A stretch of DNA of 64,000 bases from Pigmentiphaga sp. (GTDB lineage Bacteria; Pseudomonadota; Gammaproteobacteria; Burkholderiales; Burkholderiaceae_B): positions 9,739 to 73,738 of the forward strand of contig JALOAI010000026.1 in NCBI GenBank assembly GCA_023228945.1, read 5' to 3'. A model generated the notes under the pieces. That model had not been told where the DNA came from, did no database searches, and saw only the letters and a list, made by a program, of their open reading frames with translations. Numbering within the stretch: the first letter of the stretch is position 1; every line of letters begins with the position of its first letter. This document shows, in pieces, positions 42,550 to 50,901 of this stretch. A program made the translations under genes and the position numbers.

Positions 42550-43869
42550 ATGAACAAAATAGAAAAAAAGCCTAGGGATAGTACTAGGCCACCTATGGTG
42601 GGAGACATCAGCAAGCCCCGGGGCGCACGCCCCGCCACCGGCCTGGTATTTATCAGCGGCGAAGGCTGTGTCTTGCGCGACGCCTCCGGTCGCAGCTATC
42701 TGGATTTCACAAGCGGCTTGTGGAACGTCCTCATCGGGCACGGGCGCCACGACCTGGCGAATGCGGGTTTCCTGCAGGCGTCGCGCTTGGCTTATCACGC
42801 CACCTTTCAGGGGCAATCCAACGGCCCCAGCGAGCAGCTCACGCAACGGCTGCTTGAGCTCCTGAAACCGGAAGGCGCGGCAAAGCTACTGTTCTGCGGG
42901 TCGGATACCGAAGTCACCGAGACGGCCCTGAAACTTGCGCGCCATTACTGGAAATTGCAGGGCCAGCACGCCAAAACCCATATCATTTCCATGCGCGGCG
43001 GGCATCACGGCTACCATTTCGCGTCACTGGCTGCCTCCGACAATCCCTCGGGCCAGGCGGCGTGCGCCCCCGGGCTCTCCGACTTCTCCATGATCACGGG
43101 TCCAATCGATCTCCTCACCGAGAAGGGAGAAACCGCCCCTGAAACCAGCCACATCATTTGCCAAGCGCTGGAAGCAAAAATCCACGAAATCGGCGCCAAT
43201 CGAATAGCGGCGTTCATTGCGGAACCCGTGCAGGGGCCGGCCGGGGTCGTGGTTCCACCGCGCGATCTCTGGCCGCGCCTACGTGAAATTTGCTCCAAGC
43301 ACAAGATCCTGCTGATTGCGGACGAGGTCATTACCGGCTTCGGGCGCACCGGCCAAATGTTCGGCATTCGCCATTGGAATGTGCGGCCCGACATCATGAC
43401 CCTCGGCAAAGGCTTGACTTCAGGCTATGCCTCCCTGGGATGCATCGCCATCTGCGGTCAGGCGGCGGAGGCCCTCGCCACCACCGTGGCAACGTCGGCT
43501 TTGCGATCACTGTATTTCGAGACGGCTCAGCCCCTTCCCGCAGCCGTTGCCCTCGCGAATCTCGATGTCCTGGCGCAGGAAAACCTGATCGAGTCCGCAG
43601 CTCCCGGGGCGGCCTGGTTCACCGACCAAGCGCGCAAGCTTGCGCTGGCCGGGCATATCGAACACGTACGCTCAATCGGCCTGATGTGGGCGCTGAAACC
43701 CGCCCACCAAAGCTCTCTGGAAGCGTGCGCGCAATTGCAGGGCCTGGGACTCCTGACGAGACCCACCGCCACCCATGTCCTGCTGACTCCCCCGCTGGTG
43801 GTTTCGCCTCTCGAATACGGGCGCGCGCTCGAAGCCATCAAGTCTCTTGGCACAGGAACTGGCTCATGA
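42550..43869 (+). CDS. Class III PLP-dependent aminotransferase
   Basis: 439 residues. Fold-type I class III marks: Gly/Asp pattern LDFTSGLWNVLIGHG, GSDTEVTETALKLARHYW, ADEVITGFGRTGQMF and PLP Lys287 in TLGKGLTSGY. Such enzymes move amino groups from omega-amines or amino acids to pyruvate or 2-oxoglutarate. The C-terminal part is short compared with taurine-pyruvate or beta-alanine aminotransferases. First gene of an operon with importer, dioxygenase and hydrolase; stop overlaps the next start by 4 bases. Confidence 0.9.
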   Translation: MNKIEKKPRDSTRPPMVGDISKPRGARPATGLVFISGEGCVLRDASGRSYLDFTSGLWNVLIGHGRHDLANAGFLQASRLAYHATFQGQSNGPSEQLTQRLLELLKPEGAAKLLFCGSDTEVTETALKLARHYWKLQGQHAKTHIISMRGGHHGYHFASLAASDNPSGQAACAPGLSDFSMITGPIDLLTEKGETAPETSHIICQALEAKIHEIGANRIAAFIAEPVQGPAGVVVPPRDLWPRLREICSKHKILLIADEVITGFGRTGQMFGIRHWNVRPDIMTLGKGLTSGYASLGCIAICGQAAEALATTVATSALRSLYFETAQPLPAAVALANLDVLAQENLIESAAPGAAWFTDQARKLALAGHIEHVRSIGLMWALKPAHQSSLEACAQLQGLGLLTRPTATHVLLTPPLVVSPLEYGRALEAIKSLGTGTGS

Positions 43870-44681
43870 ATACTCGTTTGCTGAACGTCATCGGGCTGAC
43901 CAAATCCCTTGGCACCGGCATATCCAAGCTATCCGTTCTTGGCGGCATTTCACTCAACATGGCGCAAGGCGAGTTCGTCAGTATCGTCGGTCCGTCGGGT
44001 TGCGGCAAAACCACCTTGCTCATGTGCTTGAGCGGCCTATACCGCGCCGACTCTGGCCGAGTCGAATTCAATGGGGTGGAAGTCAAGGGCCCCACCGCCG
44101 GGGTGTCCATCGTCTTCCAGGATTACAGCCGATCTTTGCTGCCCTGGAAGAGCGTTGCGGATAACGTCCTGTTCGGCATGTACCGCGAGGGCGACACCCC
44201 ATCGCGAGAAAAACGAGACCGCGCCTCGGAACTGCTGAATGCGGTGGGGCTTCGCGGCTTCGAGTCCCGATATCCGTGGGAGCTTTCCGGAGGCATGCAA
44301 CAGCGGGTGGCGATCGCGCGCGGCCTGGCCTCGCGCCCGCAGTTGCTGCTGCTGGACGAGCCGCTGGCCGCGGTGGATGCTCAAACCCGGGCTGAAATGC
44401 AAGATCTGATCCTCACCTTGGCCGCCCGCTACCAACAATCGTGCCTGCTCATTACGCACGATGTAGACGAGGCCATCTATATGGCCAATCGCATCATCGT
44501 GCTCTCGAATCGCCCGACAAAGGTCGTGTGCGAGATCGATGTCGACCTTCCTGAAAACCGCGATCAACTCGAAACCCGGGAAGATCCCACGTTCCTCCGG
44601 ATTCGCCATCAAGTCATTTCCCTGATCCGCGGCATGCGGACCCCCGTTGAGCTTGAACATACCCAAGGAGCATCAAGATGA
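43866..44681 (+). CDS. SsuB/TauB-type ABC transporter ATPase
   Basis: 271 residues. Walker A GPSGCGKTT, Q-loop FQDYSRSLLPWKSV, signature LSGGMQQRVAIARGL, Walker B LLLLDEPLAAVD and H-loop LITHDVDEAIYMANRI are complete; the DEAIYMANRI pattern is typical of nitrate/sulfonate/taurine importers. It energises the two permeases encoded at 45649-47234. Overlaps by 4 bases with both neighbours. Confidence 0.93.
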   Translation: MNTRLLNVIGLTKSLGTGISKLSVLGGISLNMAQGEFVSIVGPSGCGKTTLLMCLSGLYRADSGRVEFNGVEVKGPTAGVSIVFQDYSRSLLPWKSVADNVLFGMYREGDTPSREKRDRASELLNAVGLRGFESRYPWELSGGMQQRVAIARGLASRPQLLLLDEPLAAVDAQTRAEMQDLILTLAARYQQSCLLITHDVDEAIYMANRIIVLSNRPTKVVCEIDVDLPENRDQLETREDPTFLRIRHQVISLIRGMRTPVELEHTQGASR

Positions 44682-45652
44682 AGCACACGTTTCTGGCAAG
44701 GTTTCTTTGCGGTTCGGCTACCGCGGCCATGTTGTTCGCCTTTCATGCGGCAAATGCCCAAAACTCGGTCAAGGTCGGCGCCTTGCGCACCTTTGCCATG
44801 GCACCCGCCTATTACGCCAACACCGCGGGGTACTTCAAGGAGGAAGGGCTGGATGTGGAGTTCGTGACCCTGGGTACCGGCCCCGCCATCGGTTCGGCCG
44901 TGGCCAGCGGCTCCGTGCAGATTGGGCACAGCGCCGCGATTCCGGTCATTTATGCGCGGGCCCAAAACCAGCCATTCCGGGTTTTCTCCACCCTCACGCG
45001 TGAAACCAGCGGCGACGATGGCGCGCTAACCTGGCTCGTCGTCTCGGAAGGATCGAACATACGCTCCCTGAAAGACCTCGAAGGCAAAACGGTGATGACC
45101 AACGGCGTCAGCTCTCTTTGCGAGTTGGCCTTCCGCGATCATGCGGCAAACGCCGGCGTAGACTGGAAAAAATTCAAGTCTCTCACCGCCCCGTTTCCCC
45201 AAATGCCGCCCGCCATCGAAATCGGCAACGCCGATGCGGCATGTGTCATCGATCCTTTTTACACGATGATGCGCCAGTCACCGCAAATCAAAGCGCACAC
45301 GCTGGCGGCAGGTCAGATCCATAACATATCGTCGGATCCCGGGGTGGCGCTGGAAGTCCTTTATGTGACCGAAGACTGGGCCAAAAATCACCCGGAGACG
45401 CTTGCCAAATTCAACCGGGCAATGGCCAAGGCCGTTAGCGACTTCAAAAACAAGCCCGAAGCGTACAAGAAGTTTCTCGTGGATATCTATCGCCTCGACC
45501 CAAAAATCGTGGACGACATGAAAACAGGCACCGTCAGCGGAGATTTCACGCCGCGCGCCGAAATGTTCTCTCCCCTGATCGAGGCCTTGAACCGCAACGA
45601 CATGCTCAAGACTTCCCTCACAGGGCAAGACATGATTCTGGCCACGCCATGA
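44678..45652 (+). CDS. NMT1/SsuA-type ABC substrate-binding protein
   Basis: 324 residues with a signal peptide (core ~8-25, cleavage after ANA). Periplasmic type II binding fold of the SsuA/TauA/THI5 group: YYANTAGYFKEEGLDVEFVTLGTG, IGHSAAIPVIYARAQ, SLKDLEGKTVMTNGVSSLCEL and ADAACVIDPFYTMM. The ligand may be a sulfonate, nitrate-like or heterocyclic compound; the family does not tell. Translationally coupled to the ATPase and to the first permease. Confidence 0.9.
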   Translation: MKHTFLARFLCGSATAAMLFAFHAANAQNSVKVGALRTFAMAPAYYANTAGYFKEEGLDVEFVTLGTGPAIGSAVASGSVQIGHSAAIPVIYARAQNQPFRVFSTLTRETSGDDGALTWLVVSEGSNIRSLKDLEGKTVMTNGVSSLCELAFRDHAANAGVDWKKFKSLTAPFPQMPPAIEIGNADAACVIDPFYTMMRQSPQIKAHTLAAGQIHNISSDPGVALEVLYVTEDWAKNHPETLAKFNRAMAKAVSDFKNKPEAYKKFLVDIYRLDPKIVDDMKTGTVSGDFTPRAEMFSPLIEALNRNDMLKTSLTGQDMILATP

Positions 45653-46464
45653 ACCTGAATCTGTCCTTGCCCTGGGCCGGGAGAAGAGCCTTGTTCCGCT
45701 CATCTCATTTGCGATTCGCCGGAGCGATAGTGTTCCTATGCGTCTGGGAACTCGCCTACCGCCTCGAAATCGTACCGGAGCGTTACTTTACCGGTCCTGT
45801 CGGCGTGTTGCAGGCGTTCGGTGCGCTGCTGTTCGATGCAACGTTCTGGTCCAATCAGTTGGCAACGATGTTACGGTCCATTGCCGGCCTGGCTTACGGC
45901 ACCGTGCTTGGCCTGGCCATGGCCCTTGCCGGCGCTTGCGCGCCGGTGATCGGAAGAGCGCTCTCCCCAGTGGTAGAGCTGATGCGATCCCTGCCGCCTG
46001 CCGCCCTCGTACCACTGGCAATCTTTTCGCTTGGGCTCGGGCCGTCGATGTTTGCGTTCATCGTGGGGTTCGCAGTCGTCTGGGCCGTTTATCTGTCCGC
46101 AGCAAACGCGCTGGCCAGTACCGACAAAGTCCTCGTGGCCGTGGGGCGCTCGCTCGGCCTGAGCCCCATTGCGCTGCTGTGGCGGATCCGGGTGCCAGGC
46201 GCCCTGCCCGAAACCATGACCGGCGTGCGCATCGCCGCGGCGCAGGCCCTGATGGCCACCGTGGCGGCCGAGATGCTGGCGGGCCAAAACGGTCTCGGCT
46301 TCATGCTGATGGACTCCGCGTTCACCCTGCAAACCGACATCACATTTGCGCTCCTGCTCATCTCGGGGGCGAACGGCGCTCTATTGAGCCGTGCCGTTGT
46401 CGTGGTGTCGAGCTGGAGCTGCCGCTGGCACCGGAAGCTCTCGGCCCACTCCGGGGAGGTATGA
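45649..46464 (+). CDS. ABC transporter permease (SsuC/TauC type), first of two
   Basis: 271 residues with about six membrane helices. The EAA-loop ATPase contact is visible near 170-190 (VGRSLGLSPIALLWRIRVPGALPETMTG). ERYFTGP after the first helix is typical of the sulfonate/nitrate permease group. The last ~20 residues (SSWSCRWHRKLSAHSG) depart from the usual RRxxxWH ending. Most SsuABC-like systems use one permease gene; here two different ones follow each other, suggesting a heterodimer. Confidence 0.88.
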   Translation: MNLNLSLPWAGRRALFRSSHLRFAGAIVFLCVWELAYRLEIVPERYFTGPVGVLQAFGALLFDATFWSNQLATMLRSIAGLAYGTVLGLAMALAGACAPVIGRALSPVVELMRSLPPAALVPLAIFSLGLGPSMFAFIVGFAVVWAVYLSAANALASTDKVLVAVGRSLGLSPIALLWRIRVPGALPETMTGVRIAAAQALMATVAAEMLAGQNGLGFMLMDSAFTLQTDITFALLLISGANGALLSRAVVVVSSWSCRWHRKLSAHSGEV

Positions 46465-47234
46465 CCTTGCGGACGCTAACCCATACCCTCAACTGGCCCG
46501 GCCTGGTTTTCGTGCTCGCACTGCTCGGGCTCTGGCAAATCGCCGCCGGCCAGGTGGATTCCACCAACTTTCCCGGGCCGCTGGCGGTGTTGGCGGCGCT
46601 CACCTCCGGCGCCGGGATGCTCATCAGCCAGATGCAACATACTCTTTGGCGCGCGGCGGCGGGATTCCTCTTGGCCCTCCTTACGATGCTGCCCCTGGGC
46701 CTGGTCATCGGCCGGGTCGCCGCCGCTCGCACCGTGCTGGGGCCGGTCATCGAGCTACTGCGGCCCATACCGCCCCTGGCCATTGTGCCGATTGCCATGC
46801 TTTTCGCCGGCATCGGCAGCGAAGCGAAGATCCTGGTCATCTTCTACAGCGCCTCGTTCCCGCTCTTGATTTACGCCATCGATGCCACCCAGGCCACCCA
46901 TCCCGCGCTACTGAACACGGCTCGATCCTTGGGCTTGAGCCGGGCGGCGATCATTCGCCACATCGACCTTCCCGCCTCCTTGCCAATGGTGATGGTGGGC
47001 ATTCGCTTAAGTGTGAGCATGGCCTTGCTCATCAGCGTGGCCTCCGAAATGCTGCTCTCCAGCAATGGCATTGGCTTTGTGGTGACCAGTGCGCAGGAGC
47101 AATTCCGGATCGCGGAGGGCATCGCCGCCATCGTCTTTATCGGTGTGGTGGCGCTGCTCATCAATTGGCTGTTGCGAAGAATAGAAAGCTGGCTTTTGGC
47201 CTGGCACATCGGGCTGACAACCTCGGCCCACTAA
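46461..47234 (+). CDS. ABC transporter permease (SsuC/TauC type), second of two
   Basis: 257 residues, about six helices. EAA loop near 157-177: TARSLGLSRAAIIRHIDLPASLPMVMVG; family ending LLRRIESWLLAWH intact. The ATG overlaps the stop of the preceding permease and GGGAGG stands 4 bases upstream. Partner of the first permease in the inner-membrane channel. The frame is open further upstream only as a shadow of the previous gene. Confidence 0.9.
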   Translation: MTLRTLTHTLNWPGLVFVLALLGLWQIAAGQVDSTNFPGPLAVLAALTSGAGMLISQMQHTLWRAAAGFLLALLTMLPLGLVIGRVAAARTVLGPVIELLRPIPPLAIVPIAMLFAGIGSEAKILVIFYSASFPLLIYAIDATQATHPALLNTARSLGLSRAAIIRHIDLPASLPMVMVGIRLSVSMALLISVASEMLLSSNGIGFVVTSAQEQFRIAEGIAAIVFIGVVALLINWLLRRIESWLLAWHIGLTTSAH

Positions 47235-47266
47235 CCATCCATCGATATTTTTTGGAGACAATCACA

Positions 47267-48334
47267 ATGCTGACCGCAGACGCCGGACAAATCGTTTCCA
47301 GGCCGCACGCCGCCTTTGGAAGCGAAGTCATAGACCCCGCAAACTGGACTCCCGAACGGCTGGCGAGCGATTCGACGTGGCGGCATGAATTGTCGTCACG
47401 CCAGGCGGCCGGGCTGGTCGACCTCGCACGACGAGTAGAAAAGCAGATAGAGGGCCATCCGAACGGGCTACTGGCGCTCGGCCAAGAGGATCTCGCGCTA
47501 GAACCCATCGAAGACGTCATCGCCGCCGTGCGCCACGGCCTGAAGGACGGCCTCGGGCTTTGTCTGATCAAAGGCGTGCCCACCGGCGACATCCCCCTTT
47601 TGCAATCCGCCATCATCTATTGGGCCATCGGTCGCCACCTGGGGTCGGCCATGTCCAACAACCCCGAGGGTGACATGCTGGGCCATGTCACGGATACCGG
47701 CAAGGAGCTTACCCACCCCAACCACCGCGGCTACCAAACGCGCGAGGGCCTCGACTTCCATTGCGACACGAGCGGGGTTGTCGGCCTGATGTGCATCACC
47801 ACACCGCGCTCGGGCGGGCTGTCCAAGGTGGCGAGCTCCGTGGCGGTTTACAACAAGATCTTGCAAACCGCGCCGCATCACCTCAAGACGCTTTCCGAGC
47901 CGTATTGCTGGACCCTGCACGGAGAAGTCAATCCCGGTGAGCAGGGATGGTACGAGTCGCCCATTTTCAATTTTCTGGATGGCCAGCTGTGCGTTGCCTT
48001 CGGGCCCTCGCACATTATCAAGGGCCACAAGCTCGACGGGGCCCCGCCCATGACCGACGAGCAGCTCGCCGCCATGCGATACATGGAGGATGTGTGCGAC
48101 TCCCTCCATTATTCGATGCAGCTCGAAGTCGGCGATATCCAGCTCTTGAACAACGGCGTATGCCTGCACACCCGCACCGCCTACGACGACTGGCCGGAAC
48201 CCGAGCGCAAGCGCCATCTATGGCGGCTTTGGCTCGATACCCCTCACATTCGCCCGCGCACGGCGTATCAACAGCAATTCCTTGGTGGCATAAAACTGCG
48301 CGGCACCCAGGAGCGGCTCACCTTGAAATACTGA
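47267..48334 (+). CDS. TauD/TfdA-family Fe(II)/2-oxoglutarate dioxygenase
   Basis: 355 residues, longer than TauD (283) because of an extra N-terminal region of ~90 residues with helices. Iron ligands: His165 and Asp167 in LDFHCDTSG and a distal His in NNGVCLHTRTAYDDW; 2-oxoglutarate Arg in KRHLWRLWLD. Such enzymes hydroxylate or cleave small sulfonates, aryloxyacids, betaines or sulfate esters. Substrate is likely the compound imported by the adjacent ABC system. TTGGAGA lies 8 bases before the ATG. Confidence 0.88.
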   Translation: MLTADAGQIVSRPHAAFGSEVIDPANWTPERLASDSTWRHELSSRQAAGLVDLARRVEKQIEGHPNGLLALGQEDLALEPIEDVIAAVRHGLKDGLGLCLIKGVPTGDIPLLQSAIIYWAIGRHLGSAMSNNPEGDMLGHVTDTGKELTHPNHRGYQTREGLDFHCDTSGVVGLMCITTPRSGGLSKVASSVAVYNKILQTAPHHLKTLSEPYCWTLHGEVNPGEQGWYESPIFNFLDGQLCVAFGPSHIIKGHKLDGAPPMTDEQLAAMRYMEDVCDSLHYSMQLEVGDIQLLNNGVCLHTRTAYDDWPEPERKRHLWRLWLDTPHIRPRTAYQQQFLGGIKLRGTQERLTLKY

Positions 48335-48367
48335 ACCCCGCATTGCCACCACGATAGGAGAAGTCTT

Positions 48368-49231
48368 GTGAATCACACCACCTTTGTTCTGGTCCATGGC
48401 GCCTGGCAGGGAAGCTGGAGCTACTCCCCTTTGTCCCGCCAGCTAACCGCGGCGGGCCACCAGGTTCTGCGCATCGATCTGCCGGGCCACGGCCTCGATG
48501 CCCGGTTCATCCCTGCCTACCATACCGGTGGCGGCGAGCGCGCAGCCGCTTTGCAAACGGAGAAGTCTCCGGTAGCGGCAGTGGGCCTGCAAGCCTATGT
48601 CGACGCCATCGGCGAAACGCTGGAAGCCGCTCATCGCACCAGGGCCGGGAGCGTGGTACTGGTGGCCCACAGCATGGCCGGGATTCCCGCCACCGCGGCC
48701 ATCGAGGCCCACCCCCATCGCGTTGATGCCATTGCCTACCTGGCCGCCTTTCTGCCCCCTCCCGGGATGGCGGGTGGCGCGTGCTCGGCCCTGCCCCAGA
48801 ACGAGGGATCCCTGATCCCCAGCGTCGTGATCGCGGACCCCGCCACCGTGGGGGCGCTGCGTCTCGATCCCCTCTCCGCAAACGCGGATTACGCCGCATT
48901 GCTCAAACAAACCTTCGCTGCGGAGGTCGACGAAGGGCAGTGGTCGGCCGTTCGCCATCTCATGACCCCCGACACGCCGATACAGCCTTTGGCAACACCG
49001 CTGGCGTACACGGCGGAACGATGGGGGAGCAAACGGCGACTGTATGTGCGCTGCACCCACGACTACGCCGTGCGGCCCGCGCTGCAGGACTTTTTCATCG
49101 AGCAAGCCGATACGCTGGCTCCCGGGAATTCCTTCAAGACCGTTTCGATGGCTTCCGGCCACCTGCCGTTTCTCTCGAAGACGCAGGAGGTGGCAGAGGC
49201 CTTGATAGCCTTCGGGACAGGTAATTCATAA
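48368..49231 (+). CDS. Alpha/beta hydrolase (salicylate-esterase/HNL-like)
   Basis: 287 residues from a GTG at 48368 with AGGAG 7 bases upstream. Fold marks: oxyanion strand FVLVHGAWQGSWSY, nucleophile Ser102 in VAHSMAG, and catalytic His in SGHLPFLS close to the C-terminus, a pattern seen in plant-type esterases and bacterial EstC-like proteins. A Gly-rich loop near 50-66 (YHTGGGERAAALQ) is an insertion. Last gene of the operon; it probably hydrolyses the substrate or a product of the dioxygenase. An Rpn tail remnant follows on the other strand. Confidence 0.87.
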   Translation: MNHTTFVLVHGAWQGSWSYSPLSRQLTAAGHQVLRIDLPGHGLDARFIPAYHTGGGERAAALQTEKSPVAAVGLQAYVDAIGETLEAAHRTRAGSVVLVAHSMAGIPATAAIEAHPHRVDAIAYLAAFLPPPGMAGGACSALPQNEGSLIPSVVIADPATVGALRLDPLSANADYAALLKQTFAAEVDEGQWSAVRHLMTPDTPIQPLATPLAYTAERWGSKRRLYVRCTHDYAVRPALQDFFIEQADTLAPGNSFKTVSMASGHLPFLSKTQEVAEALIAFGTGNS

Positions 49232-49264
49232 CAGCTGGGTGGAATCGGCTCGCATACCGCGTCA

Positions 49265-49384
49265 TCAGTCGCCAAACACCGCCTCGAGGCGCTCGGCCTG
49301 CAGCACATTCAGCGCCCACTGTTGCAGCGCCTCGGTATCGGCCTGGGCAATGCGTGCCAGGGCCCAGTCGGGCAAGGGGCCGAA
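49265..49384 (-). pseudogene. 3' part of a broken Rpn gene (left of the HigBA insertion)
   Basis: Minus-strand sequence reads PLPDWALARIAQADTEALQ and on to ERLEAVFGD-stop, nearly identical to the end of the full Rpn gene. It is the downstream half of a gene whose preceding part lies at 50056-50186; the two are separated by the HigBA-bearing segment. Confidence 0.8.
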
Positions 49385-49407
49385 CGGTACTGGATGTGCA
49401 GTTCGGC

Positions 49408-49437
49408 GAGACTCCCGGCGCTGAGACTCCCGGCGCT
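49408..49437. repeat. 15-bp tandem repeat upstream of higBA
   Basis: GAGACTCCCGGCGCT occurs twice in a row (49408-49422 and 49423-49437), inside the inserted segment and just before the higBA operator. Confidence 0.7.
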
Positions 49438-49445
49438 TGCGCACC

Positions 49446-49462
49446 GTAACCCTCAGGGTTAC
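49446..49462. promoter_or_regulatory. Perfect palindromic operator of higBA
   Basis: GTAACCCT-C-AGGGTTAC is a perfect 17-bp palindrome ending 8 bases before the higB ATG. Position and symmetry fit the binding site of the HigA dimer. Confidence 0.7.
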
Positions 49463-49470
49463 ACTACCGC

Positions 49471-49749
49471 ATGATCAAGAGCTTCGCCCACAAAGGGCTC
49501 GCGAAATTCCACGAGACCGGGAGTCTCGCCGGTATCCAGCCGATGCACGCCAAGCGTTTGCGCTTGATCCTGGCTTTGCTTGGGCGAGCGGAGTCCATCG
49601 ACGACATGAGGGCTCCGGCGTTGCGCCTGCACTCGCTACAGGGCAACCTGCAAGGCCATTGGGCGGTGACTGTGCAGGCCAACTGGCGCGTCACGTTCCG
49701 CTTCGAAGACGGCGACGCGCATGTCGTGGATTACGTCGATTACCACTGA
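49471..49749 (+). CDS. higB: HigB-type toxin
   Basis: 92 residues. HigB/RelE-like mRNA interferase: MIKSFAHKGLAKFHETGS, HAKRLRLILALLGRAESIDDMRAP, LQGHWAVTVQANWRVTFRFEDGDAHVVDYVDYH, matching the proteic killer family. Toxin-first order with higA 9 bases downstream. Transcription is probably repressed through the 49446-49462 palindrome. Complete and apparently functional. Confidence 0.92.
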   Translation: MIKSFAHKGLAKFHETGSLAGIQPMHAKRLRLILALLGRAESIDDMRAPALRLHSLQGNLQGHWAVTVQANWRVTFRFEDGDAHVVDYVDYH

Positions 49750-49758
49750 GGTATTGTC

Positions 49759-50067
49759 ATGCATACGATGCACAACCCCCCGCACCCCGGTGAGATCCTC
49801 CAAGAGCTTTGGCTCGAACCGCTGGGCTTGTCGATCACCAAGGCTGCCGAGCACCTCAAGGTATCCCGCAAGACGCTCTCGGAGATCATCAACGGCAAGG
49901 CCGCTATCTCCCCTGAGATGGCCGTGCGATTGGAGATGGCCTTCGGCAAGAGCGCGCGCAGTTGGCTTGGACATCAGGCCGAGTATGATGTGTGGCAGCT
50001 GAAGGCGCGGCGCGGGGAGCTGGAGATCGAGAAGATTGAGGTAGCGGAGGGGCCGAATTTTTGCTGA
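49759..50067 (+). CDS. higA: HigA-type antitoxin
   Basis: 102 residues; GAGGT lies 6 bases before the ATG at 49759. HTH of HigA type: PPHPGEILQELWLEPLGLS, ITKAAEHLKVSRKTLSEIINGKAAISPEMAVRLEMAFG. The last residues (AEGPNFC) and the stop codon are supplied by the Rpn remnant at the right junction, so the natural C-terminus may be slightly altered. Neutralises HigB and represses the operon. Confidence 0.92.
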   Translation: MHTMHNPPHPGEILQELWLEPLGLSITKAAEHLKVSRKTLSEIINGKAAISPEMAVRLEMAFGKSARSWLGHQAEYDVWQLKARRGELEIEKIEVAEGPNFC

Positions 50068-50186
50068 AGCTGGCTTTGTAGAACGAGGGCAGCCCCTTCG
50101 AACTTGCCCTCTTGCCGCCCTTCCTCCAAACCCGCCGCCTTCTCCCGGCGCAGCAGCACACGCTGCACGCAAGTCAGTTGTTGCTT
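50056..50186 (-). pseudogene. Middle part of a broken Rpn gene (right of the HigBA insertion)
   Basis: Minus strand reads VQRVLLRREKAAGLEEGRQEG and KFEGAALVLQSQLQQKFG, matching residues ~296-345 of the full Rpn protein. Its continuation is at 49265-49384. Everything before VQRVLL, about 295 codons including the nuclease core, has been replaced by the toxin-antitoxin pair at 50189-50873. Confidence 0.8.
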
Positions 50187-50188
50187 GA

Positions 50189-50512
50189 TCAGGTCAGCAC
50201 CTCAAGCCCATGCTTCTTGACAACTTGCAGCAACCGCGCGGCGATACCGCTCGGCTGCTTCGCCCCACTCTCCCATTTTTGCACGGTTGACGTACTCGTA
50301 TTGAGATACTTGGCGAACACGGGTTGACTAACCTTTGCCGCCTTGCGGATCTGGACAATGGTTTTTGCGTCAAGATGAGGCGCTTCCGCTAGGCAAATCT
50401 CATCGAACTCTCGCATCGTCTGCTTGCCAACCACGCCAGAACGGTGAAGGCCCGCGGCTGCGCTGTGGATTGCCTCGAAGGCGTCGCTTTTGAATCGGGG
50501 TTTAGTCGCCAT
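50189..50512 (-). CDS. XRE-family antitoxin of the second RelE-type pair
   Basis: 107 residues from the ATG at 50512. C-terminal Cro/C1 HTH: KTIVQIRKAAKVSQPVFAKYLNTSTSTVQKWESGAKQPSG, preceded by a helical N-terminal toxin-binding part. This layout matches HigA-2/NadS-like antitoxins. Its start overlaps the toxin stop by 11 bases. The gene ends 3 bases from the Rpn remnant at 50186. Confidence 0.86.
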   Translation of the reverse strand: MATKPRFKSDAFEAIHSAAAGLHRSGVVGKQTMREFDEICLAEAPHLDAKTIVQIRKAAKVSQPVFAKYLNTSTSTVQKWESGAKQPSGIAARLLQVVKKHGLEVLT

Positions 50513-50873
50513 CGCTGACAATCTCCAACAGTTCCTTGATCTTGAGTTGATCGTCGAGTTGCGCATTGCTCATGGCCTCGAACAGCGTGGCCAGCCGTTT
50601 GAACGCAACCTCTTCGGCCTGATCGATATTCTCACGATCATTCTTGGCGTAAAGATAGACGAAGAACCAGTAGTCTCCCACCTTCTCCACGACGATGCTG
50701 CGATGCATGTTCTTGTTGAGGCGCTTCTTCCAGACGTTACCGCCCAGGCTGTCGCCTTTTCCCATGGCGAGATCGCGGCCTGCCCTCAACAACTCCTCGT
50801 CAACGATTTGCGCCTTGGCTGCCTGCTTGGCAAATGCCTTGGTCTTGAAAAAGCGAGACCGTAGCTTGCTCAT
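50502..50873 (-). CDS. RelE-type toxin (HigB-2/NadT-like)
   Basis: 123 residues from the ATG at 50873 with AAGGTGG upstream. Sequence features: FKTKAFAKQAAKAQIVDEELLRAGRDLAMGKGDSLGG, VWKKRLNKNMHRSIVVEK and YWFFVYLYAKNDRENID, then a helical tail. It matches RelE/ParE-superfamily toxins whose partner is an XRE antitoxin. Toxin-first order, with a perfect palindrome upstream at 50902-50916. Lower GC than adjacent catabolic genes. Confidence 0.86.
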   Translation of the reverse strand: MSKLRSRFFKTKAFAKQAAKAQIVDEELLRAGRDLAMGKGDSLGGNVWKKRLNKNMHRSIVVEKVGDYWFFVYLYAKNDRENIDQAEEVAFKRLATLFEAMSNAQLDDQLKIKELLEIVSDGD

Positions 50874-50901
50874 TACATCTACCACCTTAAGCTCATTAAT
50901 A

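Larger units (their letters stand above)
49385..50057. mobile_element. HigBA-bearing segment inserted in an Rpn remnant, with 10-bp flanking repeats
   Basis: AGGGGCCGAA stands at 49375-49384 and again at 50048-50057. Removing 49385-50057 joins the two halves of the Rpn reading frame exactly as in the full copy at 40369-41484 (FG-x-LPDWAL). The inserted 673 bases hold a 15-bp tandem repeat, an operator palindrome, higB and higA, but no transposase gene or terminal inverted repeats that I can see. Confidence 0.6.

Noticed and set aside
43290..43865. Upstream extension of the ABC ATPase frame
   Set aside because: Out of frame with the aminotransferase gene that clearly codes here; the ATPase homology starts at 43866 with an ATGA overlap.
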